Assembly: GCF_014203365.1 (NCBI RefSeq)
Contig: NZ_JACHIS010000001.1
Location: 6,076,001-6,140,000, forward strand
Length of the DNA: 64,000 nucleotides
From: Actinoalloteichus hymeniacidonis
GTDB lineage: Bacteria > Actinomycetota > Actinomycetes > Mycobacteriales > Pseudonocardiaceae
Direction of reading: 5' to 3'
The notes below the pieces were generated by a model. The model saw only the letters and a program-made list of their open reading frames with translations, was not told the DNA's origin and did not search any database. A program made the position numbers and the translations under genes. How positions within the stretch are numbered: position 1 is the first letter of the stretch; each line of letters begins with the position of its first letter. Positions 9,729-21,509 of this stretch are shown here, one piece after another.

Positions 9729-10970
9729 TTGCGCTCCACGACGGCAGCCGAAGACGCGCGGGACGGATCAACCACGGGTTCGGGGGCTGAGCAGGGCAGA
9801 CCGTCGCCGATATCCCGGCTCTGGGAGTGGGCTCAGCGGCATCCGCGGGCGGTCCGAATCGGTGAGCTCGCAGCGCCCGCTGTGGTCTACCTCGCACTTC
9901 GCCAGCTGGGGCTCTGGGTGCTCGGTTGGATGGCCGCACAACACGGAGAGTCACCACTTTCGGAACGCACGGCCTGGGATGGCCAGTGGTACCTGAGCAT
10001 CGCCGAACACGGCTACGCGAACGTCTCGCCGGAGCTGTACGACGCGTTCGGCCAACGCACCGAGGACACCGCCACCGCATTCTTCCCCGGCTATCCGGGG
10101 TTGATCCGACTTCTCGCCGCGCTGCCCGGCGGCGAGCACGTCGCCTCGGCGCTGTTGATCAGCCTTGTCAGCGGTGTGGCGCTGGCCTATGCGTTGATGC
10201 GACTGGCCGCCGCAGCGGGTGGCGATCGGCGAACCGGTCTCATCCTCATCGCGCTGTTCACCTGTACCCCGCTGTCCATCTCCTTGTCGATGGCGTACTC
10301 GGAGGCGCTGTTCTGCGCGCTGGCGGCCTGGGCGCTGGTCGGGGTGGTGGAGCGGCGTTGGCTGCTCGCCGGGTTCTGTTGCGCCGCAGCGGGCCTGGTG
10401 CGTCCGACGGCTGCGGCCTTGATCCTGATCGTGGGGATCGCCGCCCTGACCGCGGTGCTGCATCGCCGGGACGGCTGGCGGCCGTGGGCGGCCGGGTTAC
10501 TGGCGCCGTTGGGGATGCTCGGCTACCTGGGCTGGGTCGGCCTGCGCACCGGGTCGGTGACCGGTTGGTTCGACGTCCAGGAGGCGGGGTGGGGCTCCCA
10601 GTTCGACGGCGGTGCCGCGACGCTTCGCTTCACGATCCAGGTGCTCGCCGATGGTTCCTCGGTGCTGGAGGTCGGCACCGTCGCGCTGCTGTTGGCGGCG
10701 ATCGTGGCGATCGTGGCCTCGATCCGGATGCGGCTGCCCTGGCCGTTGGTGGGCTATGGGATCGCCGTGTTCATCATGGATATCGGTTCGAACGGGCTGA
10801 TGAACTCCAAGGCGCGGCTGCTGCTGCCCGCATTCACGCTGCTGTTGCCGGTCGCCATCAGCCTGGCCCGACGACGGCCGAGCACGGCGTTGAGCGTCGT
10901 GGCCACCGTCGCACTGGCCGGGTCGTGGTTCGGCGCCTATGCCCTGGTCGCCTGGCCGTACGCCACCTGA
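9729..10970 (+). CDS. PIG-V-like integral membrane mannosyltransferase family protein
   Basis: Polytopic membrane protein of about 413 residues with roughly 8-10 hydrophobic helices. The WDGQWYLSIAEHGY loop after the first helix and the following TAFFPGYPGLIR segment are characteristic of GT-C glycosyltransferases related to PIG-V, which use polyprenyl-phosphate sugars on the outer face. The TTG at 9729 is chosen: it has a GGGGAGG Shine-Dalgarno 5 nt upstream, and a TAGCGT -10-like hexamer at 9687-9692 would leave the alternative GTG at 9693 outside the transcript. It is divergent from lysC. The acceptor is unknown. Confidence 0.78.
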   Translation: MRSTTAAEDARDGSTTGSGAEQGRPSPISRLWEWAQRHPRAVRIGELAAPAVVYLALRQLGLWVLGWMAAQHGESPLSERTAWDGQWYLSIAEHGYANVSPELYDAFGQRTEDTATAFFPGYPGLIRLLAALPGGEHVASALLISLVSGVALAYALMRLAAAAGGDRRTGLILIALFTCTPLSISLSMAYSEALFCALAAWALVGVVERRWLLAGFCCAAAGLVRPTAAALILIVGIAALTAVLHRRDGWRPWAAGLLAPLGMLGYLGWVGLRTGSVTGWFDVQEAGWGSQFDGGAATLRFTIQVLADGSSVLEVGTVALLLAAIVAIVASIRMRLPWPLVGYGIAVFIMDIGSNGLMNSKARLLLPAFTLLLPVAISLARRRPSTALSVVATVALAGSWFGAYALVAWPYAT

Positions 10971-11056
10971 TCCGCGCCGGTCACGCCGCCGGTGCGTGCC
11001 GGGACTACCAGGTGACTACGCTGGCCGCGATGCCCACGGATCGCGGAGGTGCCCAG

Positions 11057-11680
11057 GTGACCGAATCGGCGGCGACATCGGTCGAGAACTCCGACCGTCG
11101 CGCACACACCAGCGTGCCGTTGCACCCCTTGATCGCCGACCGCTGGAGTCCGCGCAACCTCGACGCGACCGCCGAGTTCTCCCTCGATCAGCTCCGACCA
11201 CTGTTCGAGGCGGCGCGCTGGGCGCCGTCCTGGGGCAATTCGCAGCCCGCGCGCTATCTCGTCGGGCTCCGGGGCAGCGAGACCTTCGAGCGGATCGCCA
11301 GCACGCTGACCAGGGGAAACAAGGCGTGGGCGCCCGCATCGGCGGCGCTGGTGGTCGGCATCGCCGTGGTCTTGGACGAGGAGGGGCACCCGCTGCCCTA
11401 CTCCGAATACGGGTTGGGGATGGCCACCCAGAATCTAGTCCTGCAGGCCGTGGCGGAGGGCATGATCGCGCACCAGATGGCCGGCTTCGACGCCGAGGCG
11501 ATCGCGGACGCGTTCAACCTGCCCGACAGCGTCGAGCCCCGCGTCACCATCGCCATCGGCAGGCTGGCCGCGCCAGGAACCGGACCGGAGGACCTCCGCG
11601 AGCGGGATGCCCAACCACGAAAGCGGCGTGGCCTGGACGAACTGGTCTCCGGCGAAGCCTGGGGCACCCCGGTGTACTGA
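11057..11680 (+). CDS. Nitroreductase family protein
   Basis: FMN-dependent NAD(P)H oxidoreductase of 207 residues. SPRNLDATAEFS and the WAPSWGNSQPARYLV segment are the FMN phosphate-binding start typical of the family, and GLGMATQNLVLQAVAEGM is the dimer-interface/FMN region. The GTG at 11057 is selected because GGAGGT lies 6 nt upstream; an in-frame ATG at 11030 is less well supported. It follows the membrane glycosyltransferase by 86 nt on the same strand but is functionally unrelated. Substrate unknown. Confidence 0.85.
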   Translation: MTESAATSVENSDRRAHTSVPLHPLIADRWSPRNLDATAEFSLDQLRPLFEAARWAPSWGNSQPARYLVGLRGSETFERIASTLTRGNKAWAPASAALVVGIAVVLDEEGHPLPYSEYGLGMATQNLVLQAVAEGMIAHQMAGFDAEAIADAFNLPDSVEPRVTIAIGRLAAPGTGPEDLRERDAQPRKRRGLDELVSGEAWGTPVY

Positions 11681-11702
11681 GCCGGGGTGCGGGCGTCCCG
11701 AC

Positions 11703-11987
11703 TCAGCCGAAGGCCCGCGCCAGAATCGCCGCGACCACGACCCAGAACAGGGCCGCGACGCCGTGGTCGACGAGCACCTGGAGTGTCTCGTTGTCGGTCG
11801 GGATCAGGCCCGGCCACCAGAGGGTGAGCCATTCGGAGAGGTTGCCGATCAGTTGGACGACCTCCACGTCCGTGCTCACGTTGAGCAGGACCAGTAAGGC
11901 GTTCACCACGAGCACCGCAGCCAGCACGAAGCCGACGGCGTTGATCAATCCGGCAAGTCCACTGTCTCCACGTTTTGATGCCGCCAT
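11703..11987 (-). CDS. Small membrane protein, function unknown
   Basis: A 94-residue protein with two hydrophobic segments: GLINAVGFVLAAVLVVNALL near the N-terminus and AALFWVVVAAILARAF at the C-terminus, joined by a loop containing WLTLWWPGL. No domain recognised. It is convergent with the nitroreductase (22 nt between stops) and divergent from leuA. The ATG at 11987 is the first plausible start before the hydrophobic segment. Confidence 0.6.
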   Translation of the reverse strand: MAASKRGDSGLAGLINAVGFVLAAVLVVNALLVLLNVSTDVEVVQLIGNLSEWLTLWWPGLIPTDNETLQVLVDHGVAALFWVVVAAILARAFG

Positions 11988-11989
11988 GA

Positions 11990-14113
<2,124 letters not shown>

Positions 14114-14128
14114 GCGAGCTCTTCTGTG

Positions 14129-14158
14129 GCGGTGGCCGGGGTCGATCCTGGCCACCGC
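14129..14158 (+). terminator. leuA terminator
   Basis: 9-bp perfect stem GCGGTGGCC/GGCCACCGC with a 12-nt loop, 16 nt after the leuA stop. The remaining bases to 14490 show no gene-like signal. Confidence 0.65.
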
Positions 14159-14490
14159 GCATCGATCCGCGCGACCCCAGGCTGTCCGGTTCGGGCCGTT
14201 CTCTCGCGGCAACCGGACGGTTCGCACCGCACCGCCCGCCGGCCTCGTCCGATGGCGGAGCCACCGATCGGGGCCGGTTCGCCGCAGAATCGACCACGGG
14301 CGAGAGCCGGTTGAACTCGATCGATCCGGCGCACCGTCGACTTGCGACGCCGGTCCGTCGCCCAGATGGTGGTGGGCGTCGGCTGTGGTGACCGGGCTAC
14401 CGCCCAGTCGATCAGTGCGAAACCGGATGTCAGTACTGTGAACGGAATTCTTGTTCTGCTGTGGCCCTACTAGCGATGAATGGAGACGGC

Positions 14491-14733
14491 ATGAGCGCCG
14501 GATCGGACGAGGGACTGCGCTGGTGGGTCGACTGCACGGACGCCTCCGGGCGATCCAGGCAGCTCACCGTTCTCGTATTGGGCGACCGGGTCGCCGTCGT
14601 GACGCCACCCGGCGAGACCGCCGTCATGGAGCCCTCCGATGCCGTGGGACTCGCTCAGGCCCTGGAGCGGGCCTCGGAGGCGCAGAAGGTGATCGCCGAC
14701 GGCAGACCGTTGCACCCCGAGACCATCGGCTGA
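14491..14733 (+). CDS. Small conserved-looking hypothetical protein (80 aa)
   Basis: An 80-residue acidic protein: LRWWVDCTDASG, a beta-rich middle (LTVLVLGDRVAVVTPPG) and a C-terminal helix (AVGLAQALERASEAQKVI). No catalytic motif or signal. The ATG at 14491 has a TGGAGA Shine-Dalgarno about 6 nt upstream; an earlier ATG (14476) is less favoured. Function unknown. Convergent with the peptide-transport operon, separated by a strong terminator. Confidence 0.65.
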   Translation: MSAGSDEGLRWWVDCTDASGRSRQLTVLVLGDRVAVVTPPGETAVMEPSDAVGLAQALERASEAQKVIADGRPLHPETIG

Positions 14734-14754
14734 CGAGGAAGACCGACCCGAACA

Positions 14755-14789
14755 ATGCGGCTCGACCCGGATTCCGGGTCGAGCCGCAT
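14755..14789. terminator. Bidirectional terminator, 16-bp perfect stem
   Basis: Arms 14755-14770 and 14774-14789 with a 3-nt loop, between the convergent 80-aa gene and the peptide ABC operon. Confidence 0.85.
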
Positions 14790-14815
14790 CTCGTTTCGCA
14801 GAGGCGAACGGCCGG

Positions 14816-15994
14816 TTACTTCTGGTCCATCACCTCGGTGATCGAGGCCGGACCGGCCGCCGTCGTGTGCGCCGCGCTCGCCGCGAGGTCCGGATCGACG
14901 GCCTCCGCCTTGACCGCGTGCTGTTCGATCTTGCCGTCGCGGATGTCCTCGGCGAAGTGGCAGGCGACCTTGTGGCCGGGCGCCAGCTCCCGCAACGCGG
15001 GCCGCTCGGTGTCGCAGCGCGTCTCCTGCCGCCAGGGACACCTGGTGTGGAACCGACAGCCGCTGGGCGGCGCGGCGGGCGAGGGCAGATCGCCGGTGAG
15101 CAGGATGTGCTCCCGTCGATCCTCCAACGCCGGATCCGGCACCGGCACCGCCGAGAGCAGCGCCCGCGTGTACGGGTGCAGCGGCTCGGTGTACAGCGAG
15201 TCCGAGGTCGCCTCCTCGACGATCCCGCCCAGGTACATCACGCCGACCCGATCCGAGATGTGCCGGACGACCGCCAGGTCGTGGGCGATCACCAGATAGG
15301 TCAGGCCGAACTCCTTCTGGAGGTCGCCGAGCAGGTTGATCACCTGCGCCTGCACGGAGACGTCCAGCGCCGACACCGGTTCGTCGGCCACGATGAGATC
15401 GGGATTGACCGTCAGGGCGCGGGCGATGCCGATCCGCTGCCGCTGACCGCCGGAGAACTCGTGCGGATATTTGCGCAGCGCGCTCTCGGGCAGGCCGACG
15501 GCCTTGAGCAACGTCCGCAGCCGCTCGTTGGTCGCCTCCTGGTCCTTGGCCAATCCGTGGGCCTTCAGCCCCTCCACCAGGATCGACTCGACCGACTGGC
15601 GGGGGTCCAGCGAGGACAGCGGGTCCTGGAAGACCATCTGCATCCGCTTGCGCATCCGCCGCAGCGGCTCGCCCTTGAGGGTCGACAGGTCGGTTCCATC
15701 GAAGACGACCTTGCCCTTGACCTCGTCCACCAGCCGCAACAGCGCCCGGCCGAGGGTGGACTTACCGCAGCCGGACTCGCCGACCAGGCCATAGGTCTCG
15801 CCACGGTGGATGGTCAGGTCGACCCCGTCCACCGCGTAGACATAGCCGACGGTGCGGTCCAGGATCATGCCGCGCTTGATCGGGAAGTGGACCTTGAGAT
15901 CCTCGACCGAGACCAGGACCTCATCCCGGTTCTCCGCGACCTCGTCCGTCGCGGAGGTGTCGGCGGTTGCCGTGTCGGTGCTGGTCTCGCTCAT
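14816..15994 (-). CDS. Dipeptide/oligopeptide ABC transporter ATP-binding protein (DppF type)
   Basis: Second ATPase of a peptide importer, 392 residues. Walker [10 protein letters not shown], signature [15 protein letters not shown] and Walker B LIVADEP are intact, followed by the oligopeptide C-terminal motif with the CRFHTRCPW Cys cluster that can hold an Fe-S centre in this family. A 50-residue Ala/Glu/Asp-rich C-terminal extension is not usual. The ATG at 15994 overlaps the previous gene's stop (ATGA), so the two ATPases are translationally coupled. Confidence 0.93.
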   Translation of the reverse strand: MSETSTDTATADTSATDEVAENRDEVLVSVEDLKVHFPIKRGMILDRTVGYVYAVDGVDLTIHRGETYGLVGESGCGKSTLGRALLRLVDEVKGKVVFDGTDLSTLKGEPLRRMRKRMQMVFQDPLSSLDPRQSVESILVEGLKAHGLAKDQEATNERLRTLLKAVGLPESALRKYPHEFSGGQRQRIGIARALTVNPDLIVADEPVSALDVSVQAQVINLLGDLQKEFGLTYLVIAHDLAVVRHISDRVGVMYLGGIVEEATSDSLYTEPLHPYTRALLSAVPVPDPALEDRREHILLTGDLPSPAAPPSGCRFHTRCPWRQETRCDTERPALRELAPGHKVACHFAEDIRDGKIEQHAVKAEAVDPDLAASAAHTTAAGPASITEVMDQK

Positions 15995-16986
15995 CCGGTC
16001 ACCTCCTGCGTTTCGTGCCGACGCGCGACCGGATTGTGGCAGCGCAGCAGGCGGTCGTCGTCGGACTCCATCGCCGGACTGATCTGCTCGCACTTGTCAA
16101 GTCGGTTCGGGCAGCGGGGCGCGAACGCACACGCCGAGTGCCACGGCAGGTTGTCCGCCATCGAACCCTCGATGGGGGTCAACCGCTCGCCCTTGGTGGA
16201 GTCGAGCCGGGGAATCGAGGCCAGCAGACCCGAGGTGTAGGGGTGTCGCGGCTCGGAGAACAGCCGATGCCTGCCCGCCCGTTCGACCATCCGGCCGCCG
16301 TAGAGCACGTTGACCTCGTCGCAGAGGCCCGCCACGACACCGAGGTCGTGGGTGATCATGATCAGCGCGGTGCCGGTGTCGCGCACCAGGCTCGCGAGCA
16401 GCGACAGGATCTGCGCCTGAATGGTGACGTCCAGGGCCGTGGTCGGCTCGTCGGCGATCAACAGCCTCGGCTTGCAGGCCAGGGCCATCGCGATGAGTCC
16501 GCGTTGCCGCATCCCACCGGAGAGCTGGTGCGGGTACTCGTCGAGCCTGCGGTTCGGGTCCGGGATCCCGACCCGGTCCAACAGCTCGGCGGCCTCGACC
16601 CTGGCCGCCTTGCGGGACATGCCGCGATGCCGCTCCAGCACCTCGGTGACCTGCAGGCCGATGGAGACCACCGGGTTCAACGAGGACAGCGGGTCCTGGA
16701 ACACCATCCCGAGGTCCCGGCCACGGCGTTCGTCCATCTGCTTGCCGTTGAGCTTGAGCAGGTCGGTGCCCTCGAATTCGACGGTGCCGCCGACCTTGGC
16801 CCCGTGCTGGGGCAGCAGACCCATGATGGCCAGCGAGGTCACGGACTTACCGCAACCGGACTCGCCGACCAGGCCGACCGTCTGGCCGGGTTCCACATCG
16901 AAGCTGATGCCGTCGACCGCGGTGAAGGGCTTCTCGCCCTTGCGTTCGAAGACGACCGAGAGATCGCGAACTTCGAGGAGAGCCAT
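15991..16986 (-). CDS. Dipeptide/oligopeptide ABC transporter ATP-binding protein (DppD type)
   Basis: First ATPase of the peptide importer, 331 residues, normal length. GESGCGKSV is Walker [16 protein letters not shown] the signature, [12 protein letters not shown] Walker B, and [15 protein letters not shown] the C-terminal Cys motif of the oligopeptide subfamily. It pairs with the downstream DppF-type ATPase to power the two permeases encoded immediately upstream; only 2 nt separate it from the DppC gene. Confidence 0.94.
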   Translation of the reverse strand: MALLEVRDLSVVFERKGEKPFTAVDGISFDVEPGQTVGLVGESGCGKSVTSLAIMGLLPQHGAKVGGTVEFEGTDLLKLNGKQMDERRGRDLGMVFQDPLSSLNPVVSIGLQVTEVLERHRGMSRKAARVEAAELLDRVGIPDPNRRLDEYPHQLSGGMRQRGLIAMALACKPRLLIADEPTTALDVTIQAQILSLLASLVRDTGTALIMITHDLGVVAGLCDEVNVLYGGRMVERAGRHRLFSEPRHPYTSGLLASIPRLDSTKGERLTPIEGSMADNLPWHSACAFAPRCPNRLDKCEQISPAMESDDDRLLRCHNPVARRHETQEVTG

Positions 16987-16988
16987 CC

Positions 16989-17927
16989 TTATCGCCGCCT
17001 CTTCGGGTCAAGCGCGTCCCGCATCGACTCACCGACGAGGGTGAAGCCGAGCGCCACCAGGATGATGCAGCTCGCTGGATAGAACGCCAGGTGTGGATGT
17101 GAATCGATGATCGTCTGCGCGCCACCGAGCATCTGACCCCACTCGGGGATCGCGTCGTTGGCGGCGCCGAGACCCAGGAAGGATAGGGCGGCGGCGTCGA
17201 TGATCGCGACCGCCAACACCAGGGTGGCCTGCACGATGACCGGGCCGAGTGCGTTGGGCAGCATGTGCCGGAACACGATCGCGCCTCGACGAACACCCAG
17301 TGCCTTGGCCGCCAACACGTGGTCGCTGGAGCGCTGCGCGAGCATCGCGCCCCGCAGCAACCGGGCGAAGACCGGGATCTGCACGATCGCCACCGCCAGG
17401 ATCACGGTGAATTGAGTCTGCCCCGCGAACAGGGCGCCGATCGACACGGCCAGCAGCAGGGACGGGACCGACAGCATCACGTCGACCATCCGCATGACGA
17501 ACGAGTCGACCCAGCCGCCGAAGGCACCGGCCAGGGTGCCGAGGGTGAGCCCGCCGCCGAGCCCGATCAGGGTGGCGAACAGCGCGACCAACAGGGTCTG
17601 CTGCGAACCCAGCAGCAACCGCGAGAGCAGGTCGCGACCGTTCTGGTCGCCGCCGAGCGGGTGGCCCTCCTGCGCGGGCGGAATGCTGTTGGTGGCCGCC
17701 GACACCTGGTCGGCAAGCATCCGGGTGCCAGGGTCGTGCGGTGCGAGGAATGGCGCCAACAGCGCCAACAGCACGAACAGACCGATGATGGTCACGCCGA
17801 CCAGGAAGGTCGGGCTGCGGCGGAGTCTGCGCCAAGCGGAGGCCAGCAGGCTGGTGCCCGAGTCCGCTGCGGCCGTCTCGGCCACGGCGTCGATGCGCTC
17901 CTTGCGAGCGTTGCCTATCGCCATCAC
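16989..17927 (-). CDS. Peptide ABC transporter permease (DppC type)
   Basis: Inner-membrane permease, 312 residues with six predicted helices. The N-terminal OppC-type cytoplasmic leader precedes the first helix (FLVGVTIIGLFVLLALLAPF). The EAA-type loop ALGVRRGAIVFRHMLPNALG contacts the ATPase. The start overlaps the stop of the DppB-type gene by 4 nt. The APHDPGTRM segment after the first helix is typical of DppC/OppC. Confidence 0.93.
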   Translation of the reverse strand: MMAIGNARKERIDAVAETAAADSGTSLLASAWRRLRRSPTFLVGVTIIGLFVLLALLAPFLAPHDPGTRMLADQVSAATNSIPPAQEGHPLGGDQNGRDLLSRLLLGSQQTLLVALFATLIGLGGGLTLGTLAGAFGGWVDSFVMRMVDVMLSVPSLLLAVSIGALFAGQTQFTVILAVAIVQIPVFARLLRGAMLAQRSSDHVLAAKALGVRRGAIVFRHMLPNALGPVIVQATLVLAVAIIDAAALSFLGLGAANDAIPEWGQMLGGAQTIIDSHPHLAFYPASCIILVALGFTLVGESMRDALDPKRRR

Positions 17928-18934
17928 CGCGTCCTGATCCGGGGATCGATCGCCGCGTACGACAGATCGACCACCAGGTTCACCAGGACGTACACCATCG
18001 CCGCGGCGATGATCACGACCTGCAACACCGGAAAGTCCTTACGTTCGAAGCCCAACGCCAGCGCTTGTCCCAGCCCGGAGATGTTGAACACCCGTTCGGT
18101 GAGCACCGCCCCGGAGAGCAGCGCACCGGTCTGGAGACCGATGGTGGTGACCACCGGGAGCATCGCGTTGCGTAGTACGTGCCGCCGCCGGATCACCGAA
18201 CCGGCCAGGCCCTTGGACTTGGCGGTGCGGACGTAGTCCTCGTCCAACACGTCCAGCACGGCGGCGCGGGTGATGCGGAAGATCACGGCGAACGGGATGG
18301 TCGACAGCGCGATCGCGGGCAGGATCAGGTGCAGCACGGCATCCCAGGCCGCATCCCATTCCCTGGTCATCAGGCCGTCGAGGATGTAGAAGCCGGTGAT
18401 TCTGGTGGCATCCAGCCCGGTGCTCTGCCTACCGGAGGCGGGCAGCCAGCCCAGTTCGACGGCGAAGATCCACTTGAACAGGAAGGCCAGGAAGAAGACC
18501 GGGACGGCGATGCCGACCAGCGACCAGCCGATGCTCAGGTTGTCCAGCCAACCGCCTCGCCGCCGCGCGGCCAGGTAGCCCAGCGGGACGCCGACGGCGA
18601 TCGCGATCAGGATCGCGAAGATCGACAACTCGAGGGTCGCCGGGAAGCGCTGGAGGAACACCTCCATCGCGGGAACTCCGCGCTGCACCCCGGTCGAGGT
18701 GCCGAAGTTCCCGGTGAGAGCACGTTCCAAGAAGCTGAAGTACTGCACGAAGATCGGCTGGTCCAAGCCCAGCTCGGCTCGCAACTGCGCTGCGGATTCG
18801 GGGGTGGAACGGTCTCCCAGGAGGGCCGAGACCGGCCCTCCTGGGAGTATCCGAAGCCAACCGAACAGCAGCACCGAGAGCACAGCGACGACCAGCACCA
18901 TCTGGGCCAATCGCCGAACGGTGTATCGGAGCAC
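17924..18934 (-). CDS. Peptide ABC transporter permease (DppB type)
   Basis: Inner-membrane permease, 336 residues, with the OppB/DppB signature N-terminus (RRLAQMVLVVAVLSVLLFGW, then LPGGPVSALLG) and EAA loop AKSKGLAGSVIRRRHVLRNA. It forms the heterodimeric channel with the DppC-type subunit. It follows the substrate-binding protein gene after 49 nt. Confidence 0.93.
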   Translation of the reverse strand: MLRYTVRRLAQMVLVVAVLSVLLFGWLRILPGGPVSALLGDRSTPESAAQLRAELGLDQPIFVQYFSFLERALTGNFGTSTGVQRGVPAMEVFLQRFPATLELSIFAILIAIAVGVPLGYLAARRRGGWLDNLSIGWSLVGIAVPVFFLAFLFKWIFAVELGWLPASGRQSTGLDATRITGFYILDGLMTREWDAAWDAVLHLILPAIALSTIPFAVIFRITRAAVLDVLDEDYVRTAKSKGLAGSVIRRRHVLRNAMLPVVTTIGLQTGALLSGAVLTERVFNISGLGQALALGFERKDFPVLQVVIIAAAMVYVLVNLVVDLSYAAIDPRIRTR

Positions 18935-18983
18935 GCGTTCGCCTTTGGTGGTGGGATTCGAGTCGAGTCGGGTCTCTTACGCC

Positions 18984-20684
18984 CTACTCTTCGGTCACGG
19001 TGATGGTGTTGAACTCCTCCGCCGTGAGGGGGCTGGTGACCAGGCCCTCGACGTTCGGGCCCACCACGATCGCGGGCGGCGAGTGCGACAGCGGGATCGA
19101 GGGCATCCAGTCGGACAGCATGTTGCGGTTGATGTCCTCGTAGAGACCGGCACGAATCTCGTCGTCCGGCTCGGCGTCGGCCTCCTGCAGCGCCTCGGAC
19201 AGCTCCTCGCCGCCCTCGGACTCACCGGTGAAGAACTGGCCCTCGGTCTCGGTGAAGAAGGTGCCGATGAAGTTGTCGGCGGTGTTGTAGTCGCCGGTCC
19301 AACCGAGCAGGAACAGCTGGGCGTCACCCTGGTTGGTGCGCTCGGTGTAACCACCGTTCCACGAGGTGCTGACCGCTTCGACGGTGATGCCGACGGCCTC
19401 GAGGTCCTCGGAGATCGCGTTGAAGATGGTCTGCGGGTTCGGCATGTACGGCCGGGTGACCTCGGTCGGCCAGTGGAACTCCACCGTCAGGTCGGAGGCG
19501 CCTGCCTCCGCGAGCAGCTCCTCGGCGAGCTCCGGGTCGTACGCGTAGGTCTCGACGTCGTCGGCGTAGCCCTCGACCGACTCCGGGTAGAACTGGGTCG
19601 CGACCTCGGCACCGGCGGGCATCGTCGAGGTGACGAGCTCTTCGCGGTCGATGGCGTGCGCGAGGGCCTTGCGGACGCGCACGTCACGCAGCGCCTCGTT
19701 CTCCTTCTGGGAGATGCCCAGGTAGAGGATGTTGAACGGGTCGCGGATCTCGACCTTGTTGCCGCCGTCCTGCAAGGTCTGGTAGTCGGCCGGGTTCGGC
19801 AGGTCGTAACCGTCGATACCGCCGGACTGGAGCTCCTGGCGCCGGGTGGTCTCATCCGGGATGATCCGGAAGATCAGGTTGTCGATCTTCGCTGCGGCCT
19901 CGGCGTCCCAGTACTCGTCGTACTTGGTCAGCTCGATCGTCGCGTTGCCCTCGTCGTAAGACGCGAACTGGAACGGACCGGTACCGGTCGGGTGCTCCCG
20001 GGCGTAGTCGGAGAAGACGAAGCTGTCGCCCTCGGCCCGTACGTTGTCGGCCTCGTACTCCTCCAGCGCGGTGGGCGACTGCATGGAGAACGAGGGCAGA
20101 CCCAGGATCGACGGGAACTTGCCGGTCGCCCTGGTCAGCTGGATGACGGCGGTGCTGTCGTCCTCGACGGAACACGACTCGAACAGCGAGGGGCTCTCGC
20201 CGTCGGAGAAGCCGCCGAAGGTGTTGTTCCAGTAGTAGGAGATCGCCGGGTTCTGCCCGGTGCCCTCCTGGTTGTACCAGCGGTCGAAGTTGAAGCAGAC
20301 CGCCTCGGCGTTGAAGGGGGTGCCGTCGTGGAAGGTGACGTTCTCCTGGAGGTTGAAGGTCCAGGTCAGTCCGTCCTCGGACGACTCCCAGTCGGTGGCG
20401 AGTTCCGGCTCGACGTCGACGCCTGCCGGCTCGAAGCCGACCAGGCCCTCGAAGATCTGCCGGGAGACGCGGAAGGTCTCGCCATCGCTGGCGAAGAAGG
20501 GGTCGAACAGGGCTGGCGCGCCTGCGGCGCCGAAGACGAAGGTGCCGCCTTCACCGGAACCCCCACCGGTGTCGTCGGACCGCTGCGACTCAGCGCAGGC
20601 GGACAGGACAAGGGCTCCGGCCAGGCCGACGGCACTCAGCCGTAGGAGCCGTGACCTCGGGGCCGTTCGGGATGTGGCCATCAC
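18984..20684 (-). CDS. Peptide ABC transporter substrate-binding lipoprotein
   Basis: Family 5 extracellular solute-binding protein, 566 residues, anchored to the membrane by a lipobox (LVLSAC, Cys30) after a 29-residue signal. The acidic Gly/Ser linker and the family motif EDGLTWTFNLQENVTFHDG are visible. First gene of a five-gene operon running down to 14816; it captures peptides for the two permeases. A perfect palindrome lies 53 nt upstream of the start. Ligand specificity (di- versus oligopeptide) cannot be told. Confidence 0.94.
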   Translation of the reverse strand: MMATSRTAPRSRLLRLSAVGLAGALVLSACAESQRSDDTGGGSGEGGTFVFGAAGAPALFDPFFASDGETFRVSRQIFEGLVGFEPAGVDVEPELATDWESSEDGLTWTFNLQENVTFHDGTPFNAEAVCFNFDRWYNQEGTGQNPAISYYWNNTFGGFSDGESPSLFESCSVEDDSTAVIQLTRATGKFPSILGLPSFSMQSPTALEEYEADNVRAEGDSFVFSDYAREHPTGTGPFQFASYDEGNATIELTKYDEYWDAEAAAKIDNLIFRIIPDETTRRQELQSGGIDGYDLPNPADYQTLQDGGNKVEIRDPFNILYLGISQKENEALRDVRVRKALAHAIDREELVTSTMPAGAEVATQFYPESVEGYADDVETYAYDPELAEELLAEAGASDLTVEFHWPTEVTRPYMPNPQTIFNAISEDLEAVGITVEAVSTSWNGGYTERTNQGDAQLFLLGWTGDYNTADNFIGTFFTETEGQFFTGESEGGEELSEALQEADAEPDDEIRAGLYEDINRNMLSDWMPSIPLSHSPPAIVVGPNVEGLVTSPLTAEEFNTITVTEE

Positions 20685-20736
20685 GCACCTCAGTGTTCGG
20701 CTAACTCACAGTTGGTCGCAGACGATAACCCTTGTT

Positions 20737-20754
20737 CGCTACGTATCCGTAGCG
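20737..20754. promoter_or_regulatory. Palindromic operator upstream of peptide ABC operon
   Basis: CGCTACGTATCCGTAGCG: 7-bp arms around TATC, in the 129-nt gap before the substrate-binding protein gene. The position fits a repressor or activator site at the operon promoter. No adjacent regulator gene. Confidence 0.5.
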
Positions 20755-20813
20755 TTACCGGGTCACGATCCCGACACGCATGAATCCTGCCAGCCGAATG
20801 CGCCGGATTTCGC

Positions 20814-21509
20814 TCACTGAGTGTAACGTTCTGATGAATCGGTTGGAGTCGACCAACCGCGCTGAGTGATGATGAGGTCGGCACGTCGCGGGGTCTGATC
20901 CTCGGCGAACCACTCGCGTTCGAACCGCTGCCACTCGATGATCGGCTCCCGGATCGTCTCGCCGTCCCGACGTATCGACCGTTCACGTCTGCGCTGCTCA
21001 TCGCCCCAGGTGATCCACACCCGGTAGGAGAGGAAGTGTTCCGCGGCTCGCCGTCCCATCGAGACGCCCTCCAGCACGAGCACCTCTGGAACCGGCACGC
21101 GGACCACGTCCCCGAGGACCGGGCCGGCCTCCGACCAGACGATCCGCCGATACTCCGCTGGCGCACCCGCCCGCAGTGGCGTTAACACAGCGTGCTCGAA
21201 ACCGGGCCACCACTGCCAGGGCTCGGACCACGTAGCGAAGTCGTCGGCGCGGACCAGACTCACACCCACATCACGGCGACGGAGTTCGGCGGCCACGGCA
21301 TCCGCGAGGGAGGATTTGCCCGATCCGGAGGGGCCGTCGATCGCCATCGCCCGGACCGTGCCGAGCCTCGCCGGCCGATGCAACACCGAGTCGGCGAGTC
21401 GTTCGACCGCACCGGCCGGGAAGGAGACCGGTTCCGTGACCTGCGAGATCTCACCCGGCGTCTCGTGGGAAGCCGGCCGATCGGCCTCGGCCGGTTCAGA
21501 ACCGGTCAC
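20814..21509 (-). CDS. Uridine kinase-like P-loop NTPase
   Basis: A 231-residue protein with Walker A GPSGSGKS at 59-66 and the [17 protein letters not shown] segment where uridine/phosphoribulokinase-like enzymes bind their substrate. LEGVSMGRR and the [16 protein letters not shown] region match the same fold. The first 45 residues are an unconserved linker. Its start overlaps the recR stop (ATGA), so it is translationally coupled to recR, though the substrate is unknown and no functional link is implied. Confidence 0.75.
   Translation of the reverse strand: MTGSEPAEADRPASHETPGEISQVTEPVSFPAGAVERLADSVLHRPARLGTVRAMAIDGPSGSGKSSLADAVAAELRRRDVGVSLVRADDFATWSEPWQWWPGFEHAVLTPLRAGAPAEYRRIVWSEAGPVLGDVVRVPVPEVLVLEGVSMGRRAAEHFLSYRVWITWGDEQRRRERSIRRDGETIREPIIEWQRFEREWFAEDQTPRRADLIITQRGWSTPTDSSERYTQ

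Noticed and set aside
18699-20645. Long plus-strand frame opposite the peptide-binding lipoprotein
   Set aside because: Antisense shadow of a clear family 5 binding protein; no start signal or motif.
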